Source of the DNA: Maritimibacter alkaliphilus HTCC2654
GTDB lineage: Bacteria > Pseudomonadota > Alphaproteobacteria > Rhodobacterales > Rhodobacteraceae
Direction of reading: 5' to 3'
NCBI RefSeq assembly: GCF_000152805.1
Contig: NZ_CH902578.1
Location: 3,109,029-3,173,028 of the forward strand
DNA: 64,000 nt
In this document: positions 23,165-32,955 of the stretch, one piece after another
Layout: every line of letters begins with the position of its first letter
How positions within the stretch are numbered: the first letter of the stretch is position 1
Made by a program: the position numbers and the translations under genes
The notes under the pieces: generated by a model
Databases searched by the model: none
Seen by the model: the letters and a program-made list of their open reading frames with translations, nothing else
What the model was told of the DNA's origin: nothing

Positions 23165-25680
23165 GCGTTGCGTGGCGTATCGCCCGACGGGAACTGCGCG
23201 GCGGTCTCACCGGGTTTCGTGTCTTTCTGGCCTGCCTCGCGCTGGGTGTCGCGGCGATTGCGGCGGTCGGATCGGTGCGCTCCGCCATTCAGGCGGGGAT
23301 CGCCGAACAGGGGGCCGTGCTGCTGGGGGGCGATGCCTCGGTCCAGCTGACCTATCGCCGGGCGTCGGCGGACGATCTGGACTACCTCGCGAGCGTGGCG
23401 GATGAGGTGGGGGAAGTGATCGACTTCCGCTCGATGGCGCGGCTTCCGGGCGATGCCGATACGGCGCTGACGCAGGTCAAGGCGGTAGATGGGGTCTACC
23501 CGATCTATGGTCAGACCGTGCTGGACCCGGTCATGCCGCTGGACGAGGCGCTCGAGCTGCGGGACGGTTTGCCGGGCGCGGTCATGGCGCCGCTTCTGGT
23601 GGAACGGTTGCAGATCGCGCCCGGCGACACGTTTTTCCTCGGCTCGCAGGAATTTCGGCTGTCGGCGCGGCTCATGTCCTTCCCCGACGATGGCTCCGGC
23701 GGGTTCGATTTCGGCCCGCCCACCCTGGTTCATATCGACGGACTGGCGAACTCAGGGCTTATCACCGAAGGCACGCTGTTCAACTCGGAATACCGGATGC
23801 GGCTGCCCGACGGGACCGACCTTTCCGCGCTGGAAGCACAGACGATGCAGGCGATGGCGGGGTCCGCCCCGCGCTGGTCCGACGCCCGCAACGGCGCGCC
23901 GGGGGTGAGCGAATTCGTCGATCGGCTGGGCAGTTTCCTCGTGCTGGTCGGGCTTGCGGGGCTGGCCGTGGGCGGTGTGGGGATTTCGGCGGCGGTGCGC
24001 AGCTATCTGGACGAAAAGACCGAGGTGATCGCGACGCTCAAGACGCTGGGGGCCGGGCGCCGCACGATCTTTGCCGTCTATGCGTTTCAGATCGGGGTGC
24101 TCGCGGTGATCGGGATCGTGCTGGGGCTGATCCTTGGTGGGCTTCTCCCCATCGTCTTCGGTCCGATCATCTCGGCGGCTCTTCCCATCCCCGCCGACAT
24201 CACGATCCGCCCCGGACCCTTGGCCGAAGCGGCCCTTTACGGCGTGATCGCTGCGGCGCTGTTCACGCTCTGGCCGCTCGCCAAGTCTGAAAACGTGCGC
24301 GCCGCGGCGCTGTTTCGGGATGGTGGCACGCCGGAGGGCTGGCCGCGCCTGGTCTATGTGTTGTCGACGGGTGTCCTCCTCGCCCTACTCGTGGGGGCGG
24401 CGACGTGGTTTTCGGGCATGGAGCGGATCGCGCTCTGGTCCGCTTTCGGCATCTTAGTGGCGTTTCTGCTGCTCGTGGGCGCTGGCCGTGCGGTGAAGGG
24501 GCTTTCGCGTCGGCTGGCCCGCACACGCGCGCTGCGCGGGCGGCCGATGCTGCGCATGGCGCTGGCGTCGGTCGGCGGGCCGGGGAACGAGGCGGCCTCG
24601 GTGGTGCTGTCGCTGGGGCTTGGTCTTTCGGTTCTCGCCGCCGTGGGGCAGGTGGACACCAATCTGCGCGGCGCGATCCAGCGCGAACTGCCGGACATCG
24701 CGCCGAGTTTCTTCGTCGTCGACATCCAGCCCGACCAGATCGACGCGGTGCGCGACCGGGTGACGAACGATCCGAAGGTCAGTCGGATGGACGCGGCCCC
24801 GATGTTGCGGGGGATCATCACGCAGATCAACGGGCGCGACGCGAAGGAGGTCGCGGGCGATCACTGGATCGTCGAGGGCGACCGGGGCGTGACCTATTCC
24901 GCCGCCTTGCCGGACCGGACCAAGATCACGGCAGGCGAATGGTGGGCCGAGGATTACGCAGGCGACCCGCTTATCAGTTTCGTGGCCGAAGAGGCCGAGG
25001 AAATCGGGCTCGAGATCGGCGACACGATGACGATCAACATTCTGGGGCGGGAAATCACCGGAACGCTCGCCAGTTTCCGGGACGTGGATTTTTCATCCGC
25101 CGCGATGAACTTCACCATCGCCATGAACCCCGCCGCGCTTTCCGGTGCACCGCACAGCTGGCTCGCCACGATCTATGCCGAGGACGACGCCGAGGCGGCA
25201 CTCATGCGCGATATCACCCGGACCTATCCCAACATCACCATGATCTCGGTCAGCGATGCGATCGGCCGGGCGACCGAGTTGCTGGGCACCATCGCCGCCG
25301 CGATCACCTATGGCGCATTGGTCACGCTCGCCACGGGTGCGGTCGTGCTGATCGGCGCGGCGGCGGCGGGCGAACGCGCGCGGACCTATGAGGCGGCGGT
25401 GCTGAAGACGCTGGGTGCGCCGCGCGGGCGCATCCTTGCCGAGTTCGCCTTGCGCTCGGCCATCCTCGGCGGGGCGGCCGGGATCGTCGCGGTGTTCGCG
25501 GGGGGACTGGCGGGTTGGGCGATCTCGACCTTCGTGATGGACACGACGTTCGTGTTCGAGCCGGTCTCGGCTGCGGACATCGTGATCGGCGGGGTGGTCG
25601 TCACGCTGCTCGCCGGGCTGGCGTTCGCGTGGCGGCCGCTTTCGGCCCGGCCCGCGCGGGTGCTCAGGGCGCGGGAGTAG
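23161..25680 (+). CDS. ybbP: ABC transporter permease, FtsX-like (YbbP)
   Basis: The 839-residue protein starts at GTG 23161 inside the ybbA stop (4-nt overlap). It has an N-terminal membrane helix (FLACLALGVAAIAAVGSV), a large periplasmic region and two FtsX blocks: a first at about 260-400 and a second at about 715-835. Cytoplasmic motifs LKTLGAGRRTIF and LKTLGAPRGRIL lie after the first helix of each block. This ten-helix layout is that of YbbP. It partners YbbA. The 3' end overlaps the convergent creD gene by 17 bp. Confidence 0.9.
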   Translation: MSVAWRIARRELRGGLTGFRVFLACLALGVAAIAAVGSVRSAIQAGIAEQGAVLLGGDASVQLTYRRASADDLDYLASVADEVGEVIDFRSMARLPGDADTALTQVKAVDGVYPIYGQTVLDPVMPLDEALELRDGLPGAVMAPLLVERLQIAPGDTFFLGSQEFRLSARLMSFPDDGSGGFDFGPPTLVHIDGLANSGLITEGTLFNSEYRMRLPDGTDLSALEAQTMQAMAGSAPRWSDARNGAPGVSEFVDRLGSFLVLVGLAGLAVGGVGISAAVRSYLDEKTEVIATLKTLGAGRRTIFAVYAFQIGVLAVIGIVLGLILGGLLPIVFGPIISAALPIPADITIRPGPLAEAALYGVIAAALFTLWPLAKSENVRAAALFRDGGTPEGWPRLVYVLSTGVLLALLVGAATWFSGMERIALWSAFGILVAFLLLVGAGRAVKGLSRRLARTRALRGRPMLRMALASVGGPGNEAASVVLSLGLGLSVLAAVGQVDTNLRGAIQRELPDIAPSFFVVDIQPDQIDAVRDRVTNDPKVSRMDAAPMLRGIITQINGRDAKEVAGDHWIVEGDRGVTYSAALPDRTKITAGEWWAEDYAGDPLISFVAEEAEEIGLEIGDTMTINILGREITGTLASFRDVDFSSAAMNFTIAMNPAALSGAPHSWLATIYAEDDAEAALMRDITRTYPNITMISVSDAIGRATELLGTIAAAITYGALVTLATGAVVLIGAAAAGERARTYEAAVLKTLGAPRGRILAEFALRSAILGGAAGIVAVFAGGLAGWAISTFVMDTTFVFEPVSAADIVIGGVVVTLLAGLAFAWRPLSARPARVLRARE

Positions 25681-27067
25681 GGGGCGGCTCTTTCTTGCGG
25701 CGGAGCGGTCTTGCGTCCTCTCCCGCATACCAATCCTCGTCCCGCGTCATCCACATGGTCGCGGCCAGCGCGATAAAGGCCAGCGTAGAGCCTGCGATCA
25801 GCGCGTAATCGGTGGATTGCAGGATCAGGTAGAGCACGGCGTAGAGCACCACCAGCATGACGAAGAGCACGCTGGTGCGCGCACCGAGTTTCAGCCCGAA
25901 CCAGCCGAACATGGTGATAAGGATGATCGTCGCGGCGGAGGACAGCAGATAGGCCGTGCCGAACCCGATCTGTTCGGCATAGGCGACCATCAGCAGCACG
26001 AAGGTCGTCTGACTGAGACCGATCAGTATGTATTGCACCGGATGCGCGGGCCGCGTGGTATGGCGGTCGATCAGAAGCACGGTCAGGAAGGTCAGCGCGA
26101 TGAACAGGATGCCGTATTTCGCCGCGCGAAACGCCTTTTGGTAGAAATCGTTGGGCTCATAGTAATCGACGCCGAAGGCCATCTGGTTGCGCATGGCGTC
26201 GGTATAATCCTCGCGGCTCAGTTGCGGCAGGGTGCGCGCGAGGTGCGGGATCGTCCATGTCGCCTCGAACCCGTCATCTGTGATGGTCGAGCCGTCGGGC
26301 AGAAAGCCCCCGGTGAAACTCGGGTGCGGCCAGTCCGAGGCGAGCGTGACGGCGGTCTGCCGCCCCACCGGCGCGATCTTCAGCGTCTGCGCCCCATTGA
26401 GGCCCAGACGCATCGAAAACGCCTCCATCCCGCGCGGATCGCCCAGATCGGCTGTGATCCCGGCGCTGTTGCCGGCGGATGCGAGCGGTTCGATTGCCAC
26501 GTCTTCGCCGTCGACGGTCAGCTCGGCCACCCCGCGCAGGGCGGCGTTGGAGCTGATGTTGAGGATGAGGTAGGCGGCATCCCAGCGAATGACCTCCTGC
26601 CCGCGCGCTTGGGCTTCGATCTGGTCGGTCGGAAAATCGAACGCCATATCGACGTCCGCGCGATAGACCGGCACGTTGAAAATCCCGCGATGGCGAATCT
26701 CGGTCGTGGTGTCGATGGTCACGTCGAAGCGGTCGGGATTCACGTAGATCGAACTGCGCCAAACGGTTTCGCGCTTGGTCACGCTTTGCAGCACCGGGTT
26801 GCCGTTGCCATCGGTCTGAATGTTGCCGGTCGCAGGGTCCGTCACCTGCTCCTGCACCACCCGGTCGACGGTTTCCTGCACCGGGACGACGAGGATCGGG
26901 CCGGATATCACCTGCGCGCCGCCCCATTCGCGACCGACCTCGACCATGGCGTCGCGGGAATAGTTCTTGCGTGAATTGATGACCTCGGAAGCGAGGATCA
27001 GGGGAATGACCATGAGGATGGTCAGAATGCCGACGATGAGAAACCGAAAGCCCAGTGAACGCCGCAT
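25664..27067 (-). CDS. creD: Inner membrane protein CreD family
   Basis: The 467-residue protein starts at ATG 27067, which follows AGGGAGG; a longer in-frame start at 27148 lacks this. One N-terminal helix (FLIVGILTILMVIPLIL) precedes a periplasmic domain with the CreD-type WGGAQVISGPILVVPV segment. A C-terminal bundle of about five helices includes LIDRHTTRPAHPVQYILIGL. In enterobacteria creD is induced by CreBC and affects envelope sensitivity. No creBC genes are present here. The extreme C-terminus is basic and proline-rich (LRRKKEPPPTPAP). Confidence 0.9.
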   Translation of the reverse strand: MRRSLGFRFLIVGILTILMVIPLILASEVINSRKNYSRDAMVEVGREWGGAQVISGPILVVPVQETVDRVVQEQVTDPATGNIQTDGNGNPVLQSVTKRETVWRSSIYVNPDRFDVTIDTTTEIRHRGIFNVPVYRADVDMAFDFPTDQIEAQARGQEVIRWDAAYLILNISSNAALRGVAELTVDGEDVAIEPLASAGNSAGITADLGDPRGMEAFSMRLGLNGAQTLKIAPVGRQTAVTLASDWPHPSFTGGFLPDGSTITDDGFEATWTIPHLARTLPQLSREDYTDAMRNQMAFGVDYYEPNDFYQKAFRAAKYGILFIALTFLTVLLIDRHTTRPAHPVQYILIGLSQTTFVLLMVAYAEQIGFGTAYLLSSAATIILITMFGWFGLKLGARTSVLFVMLVVLYAVLYLILQSTDYALIAGSTLAFIALAATMWMTRDEDWYAGEDARPLRRKKEPPPTPAP

Positions 27068-27210
27068 GAAAATCCTCCCTGAATGGGCGCGATCATGCGG
27101 CGGAACGACGGGGTGCGCAATGTTCTTGGGCGGTGGGGCGGTGTTCATCGCCGGGCTTGTGCCCGCTCTTCGCGATGAGAGCGCCGCGTGCCCGACGAGC
27201 GGGACGCAAT

Positions 27211-27236
27211 AAAAAGCCCCGCCGGAGCGGGGCTTT
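27211..27236 (-). terminator. Rho-independent terminator of the sdh operon
   Basis: The stem AAAGCCCCG (27213-27221) pairs with CGGGGCTTT (27228-27236). Read on the minus strand, the hairpin is followed by TTTTTATT. It lies 26 nt past the sdhB stop and is the best intrinsic terminator in the window. Confidence 0.88.
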
Positions 27237-27262
27237 GGGATCGTTGGGCCGGCCTGTGCCGA

Positions 27263-28042
27263 TCAGATCGTGCGCTGCACCATCTTTTTCTTGATCTCCG
27301 CGATGGCCTTGGCCGGGTTCAGACCCTTGGGGCAGGTCTGCGCGCAGTTCATGATCGTGTGGCAGCGGTAGAGTTTGAACGGATCTTCCAGATCGTCCAG
27401 ACGCTCGCCCGTCGCCTCGTCGCGCGAGTCGATGATCCAGCGATAGGCGTGGAGCAGCGCGGCGGGGCCGAGGTAGCGTTCGGAGTTCCACCAGTAGCTC
27501 GGGCAAGAGGCCGAGCAGGAGGCGCACATGACGCATTCGTAAAGACCGTCGAGCTTCTTGCGGTCTTCGATCGACTGGCGCCATTCCTTCGCCGGGGCGT
27601 TCGTCTTGGTTTCGAGCCACGGCATGATCGACGCATGTTGCGCGTAGAAATGCGTGAGGTCGGGAACGAGGTCGCGCACGACGTCCATGTGCGGCAGCGG
27701 ATAGATTTTCACGTCGCCCTTGATCTCGTCGAGACCGTAGATGCAGGCGAGGTGGTTGCCGCCGTCGATGTTCATCGCGCAGGAGCCACAGATCCCTTCG
27801 CGGCAGGAGCGGCGAAAGGTCAGGGTCGGGTCGATCTCGTTCTTGATCTTGATGAGCGCGTCCAGAACCATCGGCCCGCAGGTGTCCATGTCGACGAAAT
27901 AGGTGTCGACGCGCGGGTTCTGGCCGTCATCCGGCGTCCAGCGATAGATCAGGAACTTGCGCACGTTCTTGGCGCCCTCGGGCTTCGGCCAGGTCTTGCC
28001 GGTCCGGATGCGCGAGTTCTTGGGGAGTGCGAATTCAACCAT
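27263..28042 (-). CDS. sdhB: Succinate dehydrogenase iron-sulfur subunit
   Basis: The 259-residue subunit carries the 2Fe-2S ligands in [16 protein letters not shown]...C and the 4Fe-4S motif [12 protein letters not shown]. The 3Fe-4S ligands lie in [17 protein letters not shown]. It passes electrons from the SdhA flavin to ubiquinone at the SdhCD interface (complex II, TCA cycle). It is the last gene of sdhCDAB, 12 nt after sdhA, and is followed by a strong terminator. Confidence 0.97.
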   Translation of the reverse strand: MVEFALPKNSRIRTGKTWPKPEGAKNVRKFLIYRWTPDDGQNPRVDTYFVDMDTCGPMVLDALIKIKNEIDPTLTFRRSCREGICGSCAMNIDGGNHLACIYGLDEIKGDVKIYPLPHMDVVRDLVPDLTHFYAQHASIMPWLETKTNAPAKEWRQSIEDRKKLDGLYECVMCASCSASCPSYWWNSERYLGPAALLHAYRWIIDSRDEATGERLDDLEDPFKLYRCHTIMNCAQTCPKGLNPAKAIAEIKKKMVQRTI

Positions 28043-28054
28043 GGATCTCTCTCC

Positions 28055-29860
28055 TTAGAACGTCCGCGCCTTGGGCGCGATTTTCTTGAGTTCGATGCCG
28101 CCCTGATCCTCTTTCGTGAGCGGGTCGAGGATGACGGGGCGGTAGCTCAGCGTCACCTTGTCGCCGTCGACGCGGGAGATCGTGTGCTTGCGCCAGTTCT
28201 CGTCGTCGCGGGCGGTGTGATCCTCCATCGCGTGCGCGCCACGGCTTTCCTTGCGGGCTTCGGCGCCGACGATGGTGGCCAGCGCGTTCGGCATGAGGTT
28301 GGTCAGCTCCAGCGTTTCCATCAGGTCCGAGTTCCACACCAGCGAGCGGTCGGTGACCTTGAGGTCGGCCAGCTTGCCCGCGATGGCGGTCATCTTCTCG
28401 ACACCCTCTTTCAGCGTCTTGTCGGTGCGGAACACGGCGGCGTCGGCCTGCATCGTCTTCTGCATTTCAAGGCGCAGTTCGGCGGTCGGCGTGCCGCCGT
28501 CGGCGTGGCGCAGCCCGTCGAAACGGTCGAAGGCCGCGTCGATGGAAGCCTGGTTCGGGGTCGGCACCGGGGACTTGGCGTCCACCACCTCACCCGCGCG
28601 GATCGCGGCGGCGCGGCCGAACACGACGAGGTCGATGAGCGAGTTGGAACCAAGGCGGTTCGCCCCGTGGACCGACGCACAGCCCGCTTCGCCCACGGCC
28701 ATCAGGCCCGGCACCACGGCGTTCGGGTTGTCTGCGGTCGGGTTCAGAACCTCGCCATAATAGTTCGTGGGGATTCCGCCCATGTTGTAGTGAACGGTCG
28801 GCAGAACCGGAATCGGCTCTTTCGTGACGTCCACGCCCGCAAAGATTTTCGCGGATTCGGAAATACCCGGAAGCCGCTCGGCCAGCGCCTCAGCGGGCAG
28901 GTGGCTGAGGTTCAGGTGGATGTGGTCGCCCTCGGCCCCGACACCGCGCCCTTCGCGGATTTCCATCGTCATCGAGCGCGAGACGTAATCGCGCGGGGCG
29001 AGGTCTTTGTATTGGGGCGCGTAACGCTCCATGAACCGTTCGCCCTCGGAGTTGGTGAGATACCCACCTTCGCCGCGCGCGCCCTCGGTGATGAGACAGC
29101 CGGAGCCGTAGATGCCGGTCGGGTGGAATTGCACGAATTCCATGTCCTGAAGCGCAAGGCCCGCCCGCGCCACCATGCCGCCACCGTCACCGGTGCAGGT
29201 GTGGGCGGACGTGGCCGAGAAATAGGCGCGGCCATAGCCGCCCGTCGCCAGCACCACCATCTTGGCGTTGAAGACGTGCATGGTGCCATCGTCGAGCTTC
29301 CAACAGACGACACCCTGACACACGCCGTCATCCGACATGATGAGGTCGATTGCGAAGTATTCGATATAGAACTCGGCGTTGTTCTTGAGCGATTGACCGT
29401 AGAGCGTGTGCAGGATCGCGTGACCCGTGCGGTCGGCGGCGGCGCAGGTGCGCTGCACGGCCGGGCCTTCACCGAATTCGGTGGTGTGGCCGCCGAAGGG
29501 ACGTTGGTAGATCTTGCCCTCTTCGGTGCGCGAGAACGGCACGCCGTAGTGTTCCAGCTCATAGACGGCGGCGGGCGCTTCGCGGGCGAGGTATTCCATC
29601 GCGTCCGTATCGCCCAGCCAGTCGGACCCCTTCACGGTGTCGTACATGTGCCACTGCCAGTTGTCGGGGCCCATGTTCGACAGCGAGGCGGCGATGCCGC
29701 CCTGTGCTGCCACCGTGTGCGAGCGGGTCGGGAACACCTTGGTCACGCAGGCGGTTTTCAGACCCTGCTCGGCCATGCCCAGCGTCGCGCGCAAGCCAGC
29801 GCCACCGGCACCGACCACGACCACATCGTATTCGTGCGTTTCGTATTCGTATTCAGCCAT
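28055..29860 (-). CDS. sdhA: Succinate dehydrogenase flavoprotein subunit
   Basis: The 601-residue subunit has the FAD-binding motif [15 protein letters not shown] and the covalent-FAD histidine in [14 protein letters not shown]. Substrate-binding segments HPTGIYGSG and [20 protein letters not shown] are present, and the catalytic arginine region near RTDGK-like segments is consistent with the family. It oxidises succinate to fumarate. Length and start (ATG after GGGACAAGAC) are standard for alphaproteobacterial SdhA. Confidence 0.97.
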   Translation of the reverse strand: MAEYEYETHEYDVVVVGAGGAGLRATLGMAEQGLKTACVTKVFPTRSHTVAAQGGIAASLSNMGPDNWQWHMYDTVKGSDWLGDTDAMEYLAREAPAAVYELEHYGVPFSRTEEGKIYQRPFGGHTTEFGEGPAVQRTCAAADRTGHAILHTLYGQSLKNNAEFYIEYFAIDLIMSDDGVCQGVVCWKLDDGTMHVFNAKMVVLATGGYGRAYFSATSAHTCTGDGGGMVARAGLALQDMEFVQFHPTGIYGSGCLITEGARGEGGYLTNSEGERFMERYAPQYKDLAPRDYVSRSMTMEIREGRGVGAEGDHIHLNLSHLPAEALAERLPGISESAKIFAGVDVTKEPIPVLPTVHYNMGGIPTNYYGEVLNPTADNPNAVVPGLMAVGEAGCASVHGANRLGSNSLIDLVVFGRAAAIRAGEVVDAKSPVPTPNQASIDAAFDRFDGLRHADGGTPTAELRLEMQKTMQADAAVFRTDKTLKEGVEKMTAIAGKLADLKVTDRSLVWNSDLMETLELTNLMPNALATIVGAEARKESRGAHAMEDHTARDDENWRKHTISRVDGDKVTLSYRPVILDPLTKEDQGGIELKKIAPKARTF

Positions 29861-29870
29861 GTCTTGTCCC

Positions 29871-30248
29871 TCAGGCGCCCAGCGAGATGCGGATGACGGC
29901 GTAGACGCCGACGAGCGCGAACAGCGTGCAAAGCAGGCGGGTGGCGATGATGATCACCATCCCGGCGCGGCCATGCACGTAATCTTCGACGACCACCTGC
30001 ACACCTTGGAAGAGGTGCAGGAAGGCGGTCAGGAAAAAGGCGATCGCGATGATCGCGTTCACCGGATGCGCGTATGCGGCGCGCACCGCTTCGTATCCGT
30101 CGCCAAGGTTGTAGGCGAAGGGAAAGACGAAGAGCGGCACGAGGAACAGGAGCGCGATGGCGCTGATCCGCTGTTCCCAGAAATGCCCGGTGCCCTGCTT
30201 GGCGGAGCCAAGGCCTTCGACGCGGGCGCGGTCGGTCTGATAACGCAT
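29871..30248 (-). CDS. sdhD: Succinate dehydrogenase membrane anchor subunit
   Basis: The 125-residue protein has three transmembrane helices (about 27-45, 62-80 and 97-118) and the family segment [17 protein letters not shown]. That segment holds candidate haem and quinone-site residues. N-terminal [20 protein letters not shown] matches alphaproteobacterial SdhD. It lies 10 nt after sdhC and 10 nt before sdhA. Confidence 0.93.
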   Translation of the reverse strand: MRYQTDRARVEGLGSAKQGTGHFWEQRISAIALLFLVPLFVFPFAYNLGDGYEAVRAAYAHPVNAIIAIAFFLTAFLHLFQGVQVVVEDYVHGRAGMVIIIATRLLCTLFALVGVYAVIRISLGA

Positions 30249-30258
30249 GTTGTCCCCC

Positions 30259-30642
30259 TTATCCGACGATGATGGTCACGATGACCATGACGACGGCGAA
30301 GCCGATGCCGATCAAGGCCGAGCGGTTCACGGTTTTCTGTCCGAAGTGCGAACCCGTGTCCCAGATCAGGTGCCGAACGCCGTTGGCGAAGTGCAGCCAG
30401 AGCGCGCAGATCGACAGGAAGAACACGATATCCCCGAACCATGAGGTCAGGACCGCGCTGGCCGTCTCGAAATACTCGGGCCCCGTTGCGAGCGCGAGAA
30501 AATACCAGACGATCAGAACGCCGGAAAAGCCCATGGCGACGCCGGTGATCCGGTGCAGGATCGACAGTTTCGCATTGAGCGGAAGGCGATAGGCCTGAAG
30601 GTGGGGGGAGAGCGGGCGGTTGCCCTGGTTCACATCAGCCAT
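30259..30642 (-). CDS. sdhC: Succinate dehydrogenase cytochrome b556 subunit
   Basis: The 127-residue protein contains the SdhC signature RPLSPHLQAYRLP...SILHRITG and the haem-ligand region LHFANGVRHLIWDTG. Three membrane helices are visible. It is the first gene of sdhCDAB. A 12-bp-arm palindromic operator lies 134-170 bp upstream and recurs before sucC. AAAGGTCGC precedes the ATG. Confidence 0.95.
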   Translation of the reverse strand: MADVNQGNRPLSPHLQAYRLPLNAKLSILHRITGVAMGFSGVLIVWYFLALATGPEYFETASAVLTSWFGDIVFFLSICALWLHFANGVRHLIWDTGSHFGQKTVNRSALIGIGFAVVMVIVTIIVG

Positions 30643-30775
30643 GAAGCGACCTTTCGATGCAGTTGGCGACGAGCTGTTTGCAATTCGGCCCCATCCATAG
30701 ACAAAATTGACCGAGAGTCACGGGTGGATTCCACCAAATCGCGTTTGATCGGCGCTAACGTGAAGATTTTGTGGC

Positions 30776-30812
30776 ATTTGTGATCACGGTCAAAGTCCGC
30801 GTGATCACAAAT
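30776..30812. promoter_or_regulatory. Palindromic operator upstream of sdhCDAB (shared with sucC)
   Basis: TTGTGATCAC (30778-30787), a 13-bp spacer and GTGATCACAA (30801-30810) form a perfect inverted repeat, and flanking AT/AT extends the arms to 12 bp. Each arm contains the palindrome GTGATCAC, so two dimers could bind 23 bp apart. The same arms with the same spacer occur at 41054-41086 before sucC. The regulator is not identified. Confidence 0.78.
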
Positions 30813-31536
30813 TACCAATCCGCCATTTCTGCGAGGAAATCGACATATTCGGTGCAGATCGTGATCTCGCGATATTCCGGGTCGTAGAAGGCGTTCGCCT
30901 CGCCGCAACCCGCGTATGAGATCACCAGATCGTCGTCGAGGCTGAATTCCGCGTTCAGCGCGTCGATCTCGTCGAACAGAAGATCGGCGATATAGTCGTC
31001 CCGCTCGAATTCGCCCGCCACGAAGGTTTCTCCTTCTCCGGCCTCCGCCATCGCGTCGAGGATCTGTCCCCATGAGTTGTTGGCCTGATTAAACTCGTCC
31101 TCGCACCATTCGGAGCGTTCCTCGGGCAGGCCGAGCTCCTCGGCCACGTCGTCCCGCTCGTCCGGGTTGGCGCCGTAAAAGATGCAGACGAGGTTGTAAT
31201 ACCGCTGTTCGTCCGGCCCATGCACGTCCCAGAACATCGGTTCTTCCCCGGCCTCGCGGGCCATGTCCGCCTCGGTCAGGAACCCGAAGGCCGCGTCATA
31301 GGCGATGCCGACCGCGTCCTCTCTTCCCAGAACGCATCGACGAGCAGGATCGACAGAACATCCGCCGCGTCCTCCTCCTGCCCGAAGATCGGCACGTCCT
31401 GAATGTCGATCAGGGCGTGGCCCAATTCGTGATAAAGCGTGGCCAAGATGTTCGATTCCACGAAGGCTTCCACATCCTGCGCCACCGCAAGAGACGGCAG
31501 TCCCACAAGGGCCGCCGTGGCGAGTTTTTTCAGCAA
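30812..31536 (-). pseudogene. DUF4344 metallopeptidase-like gene, frameshifted
   Basis: Two reading frames together match the intact neighbour at 31549. The 5' part starts at TTG 31536, with AGGGGGAT upstream. It encodes a signal peptide and the zinc motif HELGHALI (His36, Glu37, His40), then EEDAAD, and runs off frame at about 31319. The 3' part continues as DAVGIAYDAAFGFLTEADMA and then WDVHGPDEQRYYN and CGEANAFYDPEYREITIC, ending at 30812. A one-base deletion near 31319-31320, in TCCTCTCTTCC, explains the break. It is either a recent pseudogene or a sequencing error, because both halves are otherwise well conserved. Confidence 0.8.
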
Positions 31537-31548
31537 TTCGGTATCCCC

Positions 31549-32343
31549 CTAGCGGGCCATATTGGCCAGTTCTTCCCCAAATTCCGTGCAGATCTGAATC
31601 TCCAGCAGGCCCGGGTCATAAAAGGCATTCGCCTCGCCGCAGGGGATCACGCTGATATTCAGTGTCTCGGGCAGAACCATCTCGGCATTCAGCCGTGCGA
31701 CTTCGCTCCGCACGAAACGGGTCAGATGGTCGTCCTCGTTCATCACCCAGTCGAGCCGGATGGTCTGCCCCGGCGCATCGGTGACCAGACCATCCAGAAC
31801 CGCGTTCCATGACGTTTCCGCAAGCGCATATTCCTCGTCACAGGTGCGCGCCCGCGCTTCGGGCAGATCGAACAGATCGACAAGGTCGGCCCGCATGTCG
31901 GTATCGACCCCGTACATGAGACAGGCGAAATTGTAATAGCGTTGCAGGTCCGGCCCATGCACGTCCCACAGCGAAAGGTCGTCGCGATGCTTTCCCGCGC
32001 CTTCCGCAAAGAGCCAGTAATTGCGGGCCACATCCCCCGCCATGCGCTGCACCGTCACGTCGTCATGCAGCCGGTTCATCAGGACGACCGCGAAGGTGTC
32101 GGCCGCAAACTCCTCCGGCCCGTAGATCGGCAGGTCCAGCAGGCCGATCAGCGCATGGGCCAGTTCGTGATAAAGCGTCTCGGTGACGTTCGCCTCGACA
32201 TACAACTGCACGGGATCGACGCGGGCAGGGGCGGCCTGAAGGGTTTGGCCGCCCGGCTTTGCGAAGGTGTAGAAATCCTTGTCCCCTTCGGCGTGCGCCG
32301 GAGAGAGAGACAGGGCGAGGGCGATGGCAGCCGCGAAACGCAT
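31549..32343 (-). CDS. DUF4344 domain-containing secreted metallopeptidase-like protein
   Basis: The 264-residue protein has a signal peptide (MRFAAAIALALSLSPAHA). The zinc-peptidase motif HELAHALI (His59, Glu60, His63) is followed by PEEFAADTFA, which supplies a third acidic ligand. Conserved segments include WDVHGPDLQRYYNFAC, a CDEEYALAETSW helix and CGEANAFYDPGLLEIQICTEF. The same blocks appear in the frameshifted copy downstream, so the two are tandem paralogues. DUF4344 is a putative metallopeptidase family of unknown substrate. It sits between an uncharacterised membrane-anchored protein and the sdh operon, all on the minus strand. Confidence 0.85.
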   Translation of the reverse strand: MRFAAAIALALSLSPAHAEGDKDFYTFAKPGGQTLQAAPARVDPVQLYVEANVTETLYHELAHALIGLLDLPIYGPEEFAADTFAVVLMNRLHDDVTVQRMAGDVARNYWLFAEGAGKHRDDLSLWDVHGPDLQRYYNFACLMYGVDTDMRADLVDLFDLPEARARTCDEEYALAETSWNAVLDGLVTDAPGQTIRLDWVMNEDDHLTRFVRSEVARLNAEMVLPETLNISVIPCGEANAFYDPGLLEIQICTEFGEELANMAR

Positions 32344-32381
32344 GTCTACATGAGGGCGCGAACCGCGGGCGCCGTCAAGAA

Positions 32382-32927
32382 CTAGCTGTCACGGCACCGA
32401 AACCGAAACCGCGCCGCAGTCGCCTCGGCATCGGTCGGTCCGACATACATGACCTGACAGGTTTCCGTTTCCTGCGGGAACCTCAGCAATTCACCGGGAA
32501 GCAGGTTATGCTCCTCGCCGTTGAAATAGACGCCGGCCCAGGTCTCGCTCCCACTTTTGAAACGGTGGAAGCCGAGGCTCGCGAAATCGCCGTCCGGCGC
32601 GTCGAGGTCGACGGCGCTGTTGGGTGGCAGGTCGAAGACACCGCTGAAGACGCGCAGGTAAGAGCCGCTTTCGCCACTGTTGTCGGCGGATTCGGCCAGA
32701 GCCTGCGAAACGCCGCCCAAGGCGCTGATGGCCTTTTCCAACTGTTCGTCGTTCTGGGGCGCGATCCCCTGATCCGAGATCGACGTGGCAATGCTGTCGA
32801 GACTAGCGACGAGGTCGTCGATGGTGCTGACGGTCGTATCGGTCGCGCGATCGAAAAGGGCGAAACCGGCGACGCCGGCAGCCAGCAATCCGCCGACGAA
32901 GCCAAGCCCCTCTTTCAGAAATTTCAT
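32382..32927 (-). CDS. Uncharacterised membrane-anchored protein
   Basis: The 181-residue protein has one N-terminal hydrophobic helix (LGFVGGLLAAGVAGFALF). A helical, probably coiled-coil, segment follows (about 33-85: STIDDLVASLDSIATSI and later KAISALGGVSQALAES). A C-terminal beta-rich domain contains two cysteines (CQVMYVG and FRCRDS) that could form a disulfide. Start ATG 32927 follows TAGGGGTA. No family was recognised. It is co-oriented with the DUF4344 genes and mch. Confidence 0.7.
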   Translation of the reverse strand: MKFLKEGLGFVGGLLAAGVAGFALFDRATDTTVSTIDDLVASLDSIATSISDQGIAPQNDEQLEKAISALGGVSQALAESADNSGESGSYLRVFSGVFDLPPNSAVDLDAPDGDFASLGFHRFKSGSETWAGVYFNGEEHNLLPGELLRFPQETETCQVMYVGPTDAEATAARFRFRCRDS

Positions 32928-32955
32928 GTGCGAATACCCCTAAGTAACGGGGTCA

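Noticed and set aside
27188-29896. 902-codon plus-strand open frame over sdhB-sdhA
   Set aside because: It is a shadow of the sdh genes on the opposite strand, with no ribosome site or recognisable domain.
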